Source: Leptospira alstonii serovar Sichuan str. 79601
GTDB taxonomy: Bacteria > Spirochaetota > Leptospiria > Leptospirales > Leptospiraceae
Assembly (NCBI RefSeq): GCF_000347175.1
Contig: NZ_ANIK01000112.1
Location: 1-7,306 of the forward strand
Length of the DNA: 7,306 nt
Reading direction: 5' to 3'
Each line of letters opens with the position of its first letter. Positions within the stretch are counted from its first letter, which is position 1. Below are positions 1 through 6,609 of this stretch, one piece after another. A program made the position numbers and the translations under genes. The notes beneath the pieces are model-generated. The model made no database searches and was not told the DNA's origin. It saw nothing but the letters and a program-made list of their open reading frames with translations.

Positions 1-394
1 AAAGCGCTGCCGCGTCCGATACATTCCCGCAGGCTTTGATTACATCGATTGCGAATTTTACAAACAACAACGTAAACCGGGAATACGGTTCGCTCCAAGG
101 CAACTTTACGTTTCTTACGCCGTGAGCTTCACATTGAGCGCGTGGGATTCGAGCATGAATCAATGTCTGGAATTGCATCGTATCCAAATGGCGCCAGGTT
201 CTTTTTTCTGTATGATCTTTCCGAGGACATTTTTTACCACAATCCGGACACTCTACAGCTTCCCGCTCATCGTATGAGACTTCGATATCTACTTTCTTTG
301 CTGCGATATTTAATTCTACGGTTTCAACCGACCAAGGTGATGAGATTCCTAAAAGGAGAGAGTAATGTTTTTCTAAGTTTTCGTTTGCGTTCAT
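1..394 (-). CDS. ISL3-family transposase, N-terminal part (runs off left edge)
   Basis: The minus strand is open without a stop from ATG at 394 to position 1, giving 131 codons of a gene that continues outside the window. The product matches the N-terminus of ISL3-family transposases. It has the opening LLGISSPWSVETVEL (about 14-28), then a zinc-finger-like segment with Cys49-x2-Cys52 and Cys88-x2-His91 (zf-ISL3 type). Between and after these come the typical RTWRHLDTMQFQTLIHARIP stretch and the FAIDVIKACGNVSDAAAL stretch that precedes the DDE catalytic core. The catalytic core lies beyond the window, so it cannot be judged whether the element is intact. The start was chosen because an in-frame TGA lies 15 bp upstream and the first ATG fits the family; no clear ribosome binding site is seen. 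G+C is visibly higher than in the genes to the right, as expected for a separate mobile element. Confidence 0.88.
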   Translation of the reverse strand, partial: MNANENLEKHYSLLLGISSPWSVETVELNIAAKKVDIEVSYDEREAVECPDCGKKCPRKDHTEKRTWRHLDTMQFQTLIHARIPRAQCEAHGVRNVKLPWSEPYSRFTLLFVKFAIDVIKACGNVSDAAAL

Positions 395-475
395 TAGGAA
401 TATTATTCATTGGTTATGTTATGATTTTGCAATGACGAAATTTGCTCGAAACTCATCTGCAACCTCTTCTCACCG

Positions 476-1126
476 TCATTTATGAAGTAGTTTCTTCCCA
501 CGAAATTCTCCGAAGGGCCTCCTTTGTAAAGTATTTTTTCCAATTTCTATTATTTGAAAGAGAGCAAGCTCCCCGCTCAACTTACAGCCTGGAAAATATA
601 CAGAGTCTGTAAATTCATTGGATGGAACGGCCCCATTATCTAAATACACCCTATGCAGTCCTTTCCACCTCGGATTAATTAATCCATAGACTAAATTAAA
701 ATTTAGATTTAAACAATATTCAGCGACCGCTTTTCCCGCGATTTTGAAAGCTTGCGCTCCAAGAATTGTTTGTCTAAAAGAAACCGAATTCCAGTCACCA
801 ACATTTGTATTATTAAGATTATAATGTTCTCCGGAAGGGGACCTTTGAGCGATTTCCAAAGGAATACGATTCTCCTCAGTTTTTTCTACAACTCTCATTG
901 CGGCTTGATGATATCCATCATAAGTTACGTAGAACCATTTCGACCAATTGTCTAAATCAACCGTTTCATATTCCGAGTAGCCTGCTTCCTTATAAATTTG
1001 TTTACTGAATTCCTTTACCGGTTTTATTATTTTTTTGTCCTGTGAATTATCCCAAGTGTGTAGTTCAAATGGGCTTACTTTTGATTTGAGTTTTTCTGGA
1101 GTAATTTCTAATGCATTTTCTAACAT
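476..1126 (-). CDS. GNAT-fold acyltransferase resembling LuxI / N-acyl amino acid synthases
   Basis: This 216-residue protein has the layout of autoinducer-synthase-like and N-acyl amino acid synthase (FeeM-like) members of the GNAT superfamily. Those enzymes transfer an acyl chain from acyl carrier protein or CoA to an amino-acid-type acceptor. Visible matches are IYKEAGY (44-50), then an acidic stretch and WSKWFYVTYDGYHQAAMRVV (61-80), where Arg78 sits where the family has its conserved 'G..R' arginine. IPLE (88-91) follows. A later block, LVYGLINPRWKGLHRVYLDNGA (145-166), resembles the late beta-strand and 'y...G' acyl-carrier-binding region. The conserved Glu expected before the central helix is not obvious near 110-117, so the substrate is uncertain. 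There is no signal peptide or membrane segment. It stands alone, reads toward the transposase, and appears to have its own promoter with an almost leaderless start. A generic GNAT acetyltransferase is the alternative. Confidence 0.62.
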   Translation of the reverse strand: MLENALEITPEKLKSKVSPFELHTWDNSQDKKIIKPVKEFSKQIYKEAGYSEYETVDLDNWSKWFYVTYDGYHQAAMRVVEKTEENRIPLEIAQRSPSGEHYNLNNTNVGDWNSVSFRQTILGAQAFKIAGKAVAEYCLNLNFNLVYGLINPRWKGLHRVYLDNGAVPSNEFTDSVYFPGCKLSGELALFQIIEIGKNTLQRRPFGEFRGKKLLHK

Positions 1127-1160
1127 AATTTGATTATGTCACATTATTTTCACAGATCAA
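1123..1160 (-). promoter_or_regulatory. Candidate promoter and operator of the GNAT-like gene
   Basis: On the minus strand TTGATC (1160-1155) is followed after 16 bp by CATAAT (1138-1133), a fair -35/-10 pair. The -10 box ends only 6 bp before the ATG at 1126, which implies a leaderless or nearly leaderless mRNA; no Shine-Dalgarno sequence is present. A perfect inverted repeat, ACATAAT-ttg-ATTATGT (1123-1139), covers both the -10 box and the start codon, so a dimeric regulator bound there would block transcription. The sequence match is direct; the function is inferred. Confidence 0.35.
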
Positions 1161-1561
1161 ACTTTTCTTGGGTCGATTTTATAAAATAGCAAGGTTTAGT
1201 TCTTTAAGAAGGGTTCTTTTAAAACCTCGGTAAAGGGGGCGATGCAGTTTCTCTGTGAAACCTGAAAAGGACTGTCTGAATATTCGGACAGAGAAAACGA
1301 CTAAAATAAAAACCGTGCACCGCCGATTTCAAAAATACATAAGTAATATATAATATATCAAAGAAGACAATAGAGATACGATCGAAAGAAAATGAGGCAA
1401 TACCGATGATAGAAACGGGCTATTGAATCCGATCGAATACACAACCGCGAACCAGGCGAGATGGCGGTTAACGTGAAAAATGAAAATAAGAAATAAATTT
1501 TTCCTACTTTCATTTTCTTGAATTATTGACAAACGGCGTTTTGAAGCGTTTTACATAGGTT
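1127..1561. other. Intergenic stretch with palindromes, no convincing gene
   Basis: These 435 bases separate the GNAT-like gene from the ancestral end of the DUF4375 gene. No coding region is convincing. The only sizeable frame (minus strand, 1532-1329) starts with TTG, has no ribosome binding site and gives a hydrophobic product without recognisable family features. Structures seen are a 12-bp perfect palindrome ATTTTATAAAAT (1176-1187), an imperfect 20-bp palindrome (1272-1291) and a longer-range inverted repeat (1248-1256 with 1288-1296). None is followed by a T-run, so no intrinsic terminator is supported. Confidence 0.5.
1248..1296. repeat. Overlapping, mutually exclusive inverted repeats
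   Basis: TTTCTCTGT (1248-1256) is perfectly complementary to ACAGAGAAA (1288-1296). Inside this pair lies a second, nearly perfect palindrome, CTGTCTGAATATTCGGACAG (1272-1291, one mismatched pair). The two share the ACAG at 1288-1291, so only one stem can form at a time. Both are visible directly. A regulatory DNA site or a small structured RNA is possible, but neither a promoter nor a T-tract supports an RNA gene. Confidence 0.3.
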
Positions 1562-2162
1562 TTAGTTTTTAAAGGAGAATTGAAAGTCCTTTGGTACGGT
1601 TACATACCCGTCAAAGTGAAAAGATTTTCGATGAGTATGGATGAATTGAAATATCGCATCATCTAAGTCAGAATCGTCGTTATCATAATAAATCATAATA
1701 AAGCGCACTGTCAAGATCATCGAAATCAATTTGAATTTTATCTAATTGGGCGGTACGTTCTGAAATTTCCGATGCCGGATATGGTTTGAAGTAGGAAATC
1801 GCCATTTCTAAAATTTTTTCATACTTTGTAAGACCTAATTTATTGAATCCTTCTAAGGCATATTTCCAGACAACTCCAAGGGGAGAGGAGAGGAAAAAGT
1901 AATGCCCATAAACACAGGTTGCGGTATGGTATAACCAAATTGAATAAATCAGTATTTGCTCTTTAGAAAAAAATGTAACATCTTTCTCGAATTGAATGGC
2001 ATTTATTTTATCAATATACCAGAAAACGGGTTCCATTATCCTATAAACTTCGCCGGAATTGATAACGGAATCGTCTATTATTATACGTTTTGATTCAAGT
2101 ACGTATTCCGGAGTTAAAAAATAATTGCGAATCATCGATAAGATTGATTTAAGAATATTCAT
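1562..2162 (-). pseudogene. DUF4375 (DMP19-like) protein, frameshifted by a 10-bp tandem duplication
   Basis: The frame from ATG at 2162 ends prematurely at TGA 1685-1683 after 159 residues. The product resembles the DUF4375 family, whose Neisseria member DMP19 is a DNA-mimic protein. It shows FSKEQILIYSIWLYH (65-79), then YGHYFF and ALEGFNKLGL in place of the usual 'NGGFxQYF ... AL..iG' core, and a DFDDLDSALYYD tail. The stop lies inside two exact copies of TCATAATAAA (plus strand, 1683-1692 and 1693-1702). Removing one copy joins the frame to DNDDSDLDDAIFQFIHTHRK and onward to TAA at 1564-1562, giving 196 residues with the usual family ending ('l...yi..h...F'). The current gene therefore lacks about 40 C-terminal residues and carries two stray ones. 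The short form could still be made; slippage at the repeat could restore the frame. Confidence 0.72.
1682..1702. repeat. 10-bp tandem duplication, 2.1 copies
   Basis: TCATAATAAA occurs twice in direct succession (1683-1692, 1693-1702), with one further matching base at 1682. It lies within the 3' part of the DUF4375 gene. Because 10 is not a multiple of 3, it shifts the frame and creates the early TGA. The exactness of both copies suggests a recent event or an actively slipping repeat. Confidence 0.9.
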
Positions 2163-2171
2163 AAACCGGTA

Positions 2172-2200
2172 AGTATTTATTTGGAAGTTTAAAATATCAA
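2172..2200 (-). promoter_or_regulatory. Candidate promoter of the DUF4375 gene
   Basis: On the minus strand TTGATA (2200-2195, five of six consensus bases) is followed after 17 bp by AATACT (2177-2172, four of six). The -10 box ends 9 bp before the ATG at 2162. That again implies a very short or absent 5' leader, in keeping with the lack of a Shine-Dalgarno sequence. It suggests that the gene is transcribed separately from the upstream exonuclease. Confidence 0.35.
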
Positions 2201-2293
2201 GAATACTTTTTATATTTTGAATGGAGTGAGGCGGCGTATACTATGGATTCTTCCTTACCCGACTGTAAGGTTCTTACTACACAACTTACGTTC

Positions 2294-2330
2294 TATTTCA
2301 AACTTTAAATTTATTTATGACTTTGAAATA
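2294..2330 (-). other. Inverted repeat spanning the exonuclease stop codon
   Basis: TATTTCAAA (2294-2302) and TTTGAAATA (2322-2330) are perfect 9-bp complements separated by 19 bases that contain the stop codon (2313-2311). In the operon mRNA this could form a hairpin at the 3' end. The stem is AT-rich and no U-tract follows on the minus strand, so it is not a good intrinsic terminator. It may instead protect the 3' end or be chance in AT-rich DNA. Confidence 0.25.
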
Positions 2331-3030
2331 TTATTTCTCTTTCAATTTCAAATGGATATTTTTCCTTTTTTAAAGTTTCTTCACGAATCTCTTTTTCCCA
2401 AAGTTTCCTTTCCTTATTCCAATGAAATCCATTTTTCAAGGCGAGTTCTTTACTTTCGTAATCTACTTTTGCTTTAACTTTCAAAAGTGGAGTTCGAGCT
2501 GTTTTAACAACATCGTTAATATCATATTTGCTGAGAATGTTTAGCATTGTAAAAACATCAAATAATGCACGGTGACTCTGATAAGGGATTAAACCATGTT
2601 CAAAAGATAAATAATCGAGTTTTCTCGTTCTAATTTTTTTCGGATAATTCACATCATAGCCAGTATCAATCCAAAGCAATTTCGGCAACTTAGCACTAAT
2701 AATTGAAATCATTCTTTCTAAAATAATTCTATCAAAATCAATGCCAAAATGAGAAACGATGCATGTTGCCTTACTTAATAAATCGAATATCCTTCTAGCT
2801 GCTGGCTCGATTGATATTCCATAGGAGTACAGATCTTTTTCTTCAATACCAGTTAAATTTTTAACGTCTTCTTCTATTTCGAAATGTGTTGAGTTCGGAG
2901 AAATAAAGTTAGATTCAATACAGAGTGGTTTAATTTTGGTTGAGTCCCAAAGAACTGCGCCAAATTCTATAATTTCAGATTTATAAGGGTCAGTGCCGTT
3001 CGTTTCAAAATCAATACCCAATAAATTCAT
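2311..3030 (-). CDS. DEDDh 3'-5' exonuclease (DnaQ/RNase T superfamily), second gene of RT operon
   Basis: This 239-residue protein carries all the DEDDh exonuclease motifs. Exo I is GIDFET with Asp7 and Glu9, exo II is SHFGIDFDRIILE with Asp100, and exo III is SHRALFDVFTML with His153 and Asp158. Enzymes of this fold remove nucleotides from 3' ends of DNA or RNA using two metal ions. The length exceeds a bare exonuclease domain (about 170-180 residues). The extra C-terminus contains VDYESKELALKNGFHWNKER (189-208) followed by KLWEKE, resembling the small 'A...GfrWn...k.W' module found after some bacterial exonucleases. Its ATG (3030-3028) overlaps the TGA of the RT gene (3029-3027) as ATGA, so translation is almost certainly coupled and one mRNA is likely. 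The tight linkage suggests that it processes or limits DNA made by the RT, or degrades invading DNA; that role is inferred. No membrane segment is present. Confidence 0.88.
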   Translation of the reverse strand: MNLLGIDFETNGTDPYKSEIIEFGAVLWDSTKIKPLCIESNFISPNSTHFEIEEDVKNLTGIEEKDLYSYGISIEPAARRIFDLLSKATCIVSHFGIDFDRIILERMISIISAKLPKLLWIDTGYDVNYPKKIRTRKLDYLSFEHGLIPYQSHRALFDVFTMLNILSKYDINDVVKTARTPLLKVKAKVDYESKELALKNGFHWNKERKLWEKEIREETLKKEKYPFEIEREIIFQSHK

Positions 3031-6000
3031 GTAAATTCCTCATTTGTATTCCAATCAGGTGGCAATTGCTTAAACTCTGCAAGTTTCTCGCGATTACGAG
3101 AATAACGCGGATTAGGTTTTTTTTGTTTCCCAAGTCTAAATGGAACATCTCCTTTTCCTTTTTCTTGGACAAATTTTATTTCTTCTGGCTTTATTGTAAA
3201 TGTATGAAATTCAGGAAGAGTAATTCCAACATGTTCGAATATTGAGCGTTTATAACTTTCATAGTACGGTGCATATGTAAAACTTTTTGATAAGGCTCCA
3301 TTATTGCAAATTATAGCAATGCAATGAAGATCACGAATACAGGAATTTGCTACGACATCATAAGTGCTATTATCATAATTCTGAGCAGGAACAATCAAAG
3401 TCTGAATCTTCTTTTGAAGCATCCAACGAAGAGTTAAGGAAAGGAAATCTGAACAAGTCAATACGCTGAAATTCGACCAAAACTTTGTTTGAAAAACATA
3501 TACGTTATTATTTGAAGCATATTGCAATCTTCCTTTGTATAATTCATGCATCTCCTCTGCCATTGGATAATTCTTAACTTGATGAAATAGAATGTGATTC
3601 TTTCCTAGTGGATTAACATATCTAACGACTGGTATTGAAATAACAGTTATATTTTGAGCATTTGAACCATCGTTCGCATATTCTAAACCAGCAACCAGAA
3701 TTATATCGTGCTGATCCAATTTTCTTAAAAAATAATCAAGATATTTTGATGGCAAAGTCATTTCAGGCAAAATTAATAAGGATGATTTTCTCGCTATTGC
3801 TTCTTCTATCGCAGCATCAATTTTCATTTTCAATTTTTTTCTAATTTTGTCGTTTTTAAAATCCATAGTTTTCTTATTTAATGATTTCTCAATATTATAA
3901 GAAATAGGAGCAATTGTTACCCTTAACTCTTTTCTTTTGTTAGAATAGAGTTTATCCAACTTTTCAAAATTCACATATGTTATTGAAAGTGGAGTAATTT
4001 TCTTTTCTTCCTTGCTTTCAAGTATGAACCTATTTAAATTCGAAATAATACCCTGAGATTTTTCTTTATTAATTTTCTCTTTGCGGTTCGCTCCAATTTG
4101 AAGTTCATATGCAGATTCCAAAAGTTTTATCGATTTATCACCGATTATCTGAAAAGAAAGTATTGATGATCGCCAAGGTACCCATTGTTGACCTTCAATG
4201 GGTAAAAGACCATGTGCTAAAAACATTAAAATTTCATTTAATCGGGAACATGTAAAAATATAAGAAATAGCAAAATAAAAAGAGCCAATTTCCTCACGAT
4301 TGAAAACCCATTTTATAGGTTCCATTAACTTACCATTTTCATTGAGGTAGTCATATAAAGTTCGCTGCTCTTTGAAGCGATCCAACTCGTTCATTAAAAT
4401 AGAATTCTTGAAGTATTCCATATTTCTTACAAATAAATTTACGAATTTTGCACTTACTCCTGTGGATTTCTCTTTAATTAATTGATCAATGGAAATCGCC
4501 AAATCCTCGCACTGCCTGTTGGTACATTGCTCAAAAATAATATATAGTGAATGGCTTAGAAATAACTCAATCTGTCGAGATCCTTTTTTACTATGATATT
4601 TGAGATCTGCCAAATACTCTTTTATCAATTTTTCTCTTGGAGTGTTTTTAGAATAAGCTTTATAATAATTCGCATTAAGTAATACTTTTCGATCTTCACT
4701 AAAGCGATCAATAATGTCTCGTGTTCTCCTTTTCTTAATAATCTCACTTTTCTTATTGATAACAATTTCATAGTTTTCTCTAATTCTGTTCAGAATAGCA
4801 TTGTTAAATTTTTCTTCATTTATCGGTCTTCTTATTCGAATATCCTTCTTGAATCCCATTAGAATAATTTCTAATTTTATAATATTAATATAATCCAGAG
4901 TATTATCTTTTATATCGTTTACCGCCCTGGATTTAATCTTATTAAAATAAGAGTCAAGAAGCTTTTTATCACCATCTGTTTCAAAAATAAAGTTAGCAAA
5001 GCTTATCATAAATGAAGCCCATTCATTTATTGGGTGATTTTCACGGGAAATCAGAATGTCGAAAATAGAATCAATACAGGCATATACATTCTTACTAATT
5101 TCATTCGGCTTAACTCCAACAAAAGACATTTCACTTTCTTCACGCTCAATTATAGCAATTAACGTTCCGAAAACTCTAGAAATATATTTCCCCTCAGTAC
5201 TTTTGATTTTATTTCTCATATTTTCTAGTAATTCTTTAATATTATGTTTACCGATTTCATCCCCCCTCGCCAATGCCCTTCTCGCTGCAGTTAATCCAAT
5301 GCTAAATTGATTTCTTTCGTTAGTAACTAGTTCTGGATCATGCGGCACCATGAGCTCATTCACGCCAAATCCAAATTCCACTTCAGCAGGAACGCTTAGC
5401 CTCATATCATGGAAATTTCTTTTTAATTTCGAAACAGAATGTTGATCAATTACAAAATATTTACACTTTGCAGAGTCATCAGTAAATTCATGAAACGAAA
5501 TAGTGCCATCATATTGTTCTGTAAAAATTTGATTACAAATTTTAAATATACTTTTTACTAATTCCTTTGAGTTTTGCAAACCATTAAGTCTCATCGGAAT
5601 TAAAATAATAAAATCATCAACATAACTGTAGAGCTGTATTTTTTCTACTTCATAAGCAGATAGATTACCTTTAGGAATTGAAGATCGGAGTCGTTTTGGA
5701 ATTTCCTTATTTAATCTACTATTTATATCCAATAAAACTATGTTTGCAATGAATCCACTCAATATCCAGCCTATGGGCAAGCCTTCAAATGCATGCGTTA
5801 TGCTTAATTCCTTTATCCATTTCAGAATTTTGGTATTTCGAAGAACATGCGACTTTTCAAAGAAATTAATTAAAAAGCTTAATTTTAATTTATGGTAAAA
5901 TGCTTGAAGATCCGTTTGTATAAAAAGAACCTTGTTGTTCTTATTTTTTAATACATCATTGCACCTGCTAGTTATTGATGCATTGAATAAATTGTATTCT

Positions 6001-6545
6001 CGCTTGTAGTCAACTTGAAGCGGAAGCCCCAGATTTCTTTCATGCGATGAGATAGATTGATCATCTAAATATTCAGGCCGATATTGAACAAAATAATTAG
6101 GCTTATTTCCAAAACACTTCCTTTCTCTTGCATATTCCGGCAATTCAATTCCATCGTCAGTATCGGAACTATTAAATTCTATTTCTTCGTGAAGCAGTTC
6201 TCCTAAGTTTTCGCCAGAGTATTTTTTTTGTATTAAACAAATGTCTTCCCAACATCCAACCAATGATTCTACTTGGAAGCTCAATTTAGGATATTCAAAC
6301 TTCAAATTTTTCTTAATATTATTGATTACAGATTCCTTTCTTGGAAAAGTTAAAGATTTATCTAGTTCGGATTTTTTTAGTCTTTGAATAAAATTCTCAA
6401 AGGAATTAGATTTCATTAAGTGAATGTAAAAATCTAATAAAATTAGTTCTGACTGAAAATATTTGAAGCAAGTATCCTTATTAAAAAAGTGAGATATTTT
6501 TTTGAATATCCAATATTTTTGATACTTTGAGAGCTTTGCTTCCAC
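3027..6545 (-). CDS. Reverse transcriptase-nitrilase fusion, DRT type 1 (UG1-like) defence protein
   Basis: This 1172-residue multidomain protein begins with about 200 residues of N-terminal extension. The reverse transcriptase follows. Motif A is TDLQAFYHKL with Asp212, and Tyr217 sits at the usual steric-gate position. Motif B is GLPIGWILSGFIAN (255-268), and motif C is YSYVDDFIIL with Asp310 and Asp311. All three catalytic aspartates are present. A long, mainly helical, charged region (about 400-860) follows without recognisable motifs. The C-terminal domain (about 875-1115) is nitrilase-like. It has LLILPEMTLP with Glu928, HQVKNYP with Lys991, and VLTCSDF with Cys1031, matching the Glu-Lys-Cys triad, followed by the VPAQNYDNS...CNNG strands. 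RT plus nitrilase is the architecture reported for defence-associated RT type 1 (UG1); assignment to a related nitrilase-fused group is possible. The start is GTG, directly preceded by an in-frame TAA, with only a weak GGAT upstream; the next Met is residue 44. No transmembrane segment is evident. Confidence 0.9.
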   Translation of the reverse strand: MEAKLSKYQKYWIFKKISHFFNKDTCFKYFQSELILLDFYIHLMKSNSFENFIQRLKKSELDKSLTFPRKESVINNIKKNLKFEYPKLSFQVESLVGCWEDICLIQKKYSGENLGELLHEEIEFNSSDTDDGIELPEYARERKCFGNKPNYFVQYRPEYLDDQSISSHERNLGLPLQVDYKREYNLFNASITSRCNDVLKNKNNKVLFIQTDLQAFYHKLKLSFLINFFEKSHVLRNTKILKWIKELSITHAFEGLPIGWILSGFIANIVLLDINSRLNKEIPKRLRSSIPKGNLSAYEVEKIQLYSYVDDFIILIPMRLNGLQNSKELVKSIFKICNQIFTEQYDGTISFHEFTDDSAKCKYFVIDQHSVSKLKRNFHDMRLSVPAEVEFGFGVNELMVPHDPELVTNERNQFSIGLTAARRALARGDEIGKHNIKELLENMRNKIKSTEGKYISRVFGTLIAIIEREESEMSFVGVKPNEISKNVYACIDSIFDILISRENHPINEWASFMISFANFIFETDGDKKLLDSYFNKIKSRAVNDIKDNTLDYINIIKLEIILMGFKKDIRIRRPINEEKFNNAILNRIRENYEIVINKKSEIIKKRRTRDIIDRFSEDRKVLLNANYYKAYSKNTPREKLIKEYLADLKYHSKKGSRQIELFLSHSLYIIFEQCTNRQCEDLAISIDQLIKEKSTGVSAKFVNLFVRNMEYFKNSILMNELDRFKEQRTLYDYLNENGKLMEPIKWVFNREEIGSFYFAISYIFTCSRLNEILMFLAHGLLPIEGQQWVPWRSSILSFQIIGDKSIKLLESAYELQIGANRKEKINKEKSQGIISNLNRFILESKEEKKITPLSITYVNFEKLDKLYSNKRKELRVTIAPISYNIEKSLNKKTMDFKNDKIRKKLKMKIDAAIEEAIARKSSLLILPEMTLPSKYLDYFLRKLDQHDIILVAGLEYANDGSNAQNITVISIPVVRYVNPLGKNHILFHQVKNYPMAEEMHELYKGRLQYASNNNVYVFQTKFWSNFSVLTCSDFLSLTLRWMLQKKIQTLIVPAQNYDNSTYDVVANSCIRDLHCIAIICNNGALSKSFTYAPYYESYKRSIFEHVGITLPEFHTFTIKPEEIKFVQEKGKGDVPFRLGKQKKPNPRYSRNREKLAEFKQLPPDWNTNEEFT

Positions 6546-6609
6546 TTATTTTTATCCAATTCAAATTATTATATTAAAGAATTTTATTTTATACCATCTA
6601 TATGATTAA

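Noticed and set aside
142..435. 97-codon open frame on the plus strand
   Set aside because: It lies antisense to the clear ISL3 transposase N-terminus and its product has no family features.
752..955. 67-codon plus-strand frame
   Set aside because: Antisense shadow inside the GNAT-like gene, which has recognisable motifs on the minus strand.
1329..1532. 67-codon hydrophobic minus-strand frame
   Set aside because: It starts with TTG, has no ribosome binding site and no internal Met until the end, and matches no known small membrane protein. A real small membrane protein cannot be fully excluded.
1526..1554. TTGACA at 1526-1531 on the plus strand as a promoter
   Set aside because: No acceptable -10 box follows at 16-18 bp, and no plus-strand gene lies downstream.
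1571..1667. AAAGGAG followed by a TTG-started 28-codon plus-strand frame
   Set aside because: It is antisense to the restored DUF4375 tail, whose fit to the family is a better explanation; the SD-like sequence is probably chance.
2217..2477. 86-codon plus-strand frame
   Set aside because: It mostly overlaps the 3' end of the exonuclease gene in antisense and has no recognisable features.
3662..3844. 60-codon plus-strand frame
   Set aside because: Antisense shadow within the nitrilase domain of the RT fusion.
5056..5310. 84-codon plus-strand frame
   Set aside because: Antisense shadow within the helical middle region of the RT fusion.
3027..6545. Retron or group II intron interpretation of the RT
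   Set aside because: The nitrilase fusion, the large N-terminal extension and the lack of a maturase/HNH region or an identifiable msr-msd-like inverted-repeat RNA upstream point to an UG-type defence RT instead.
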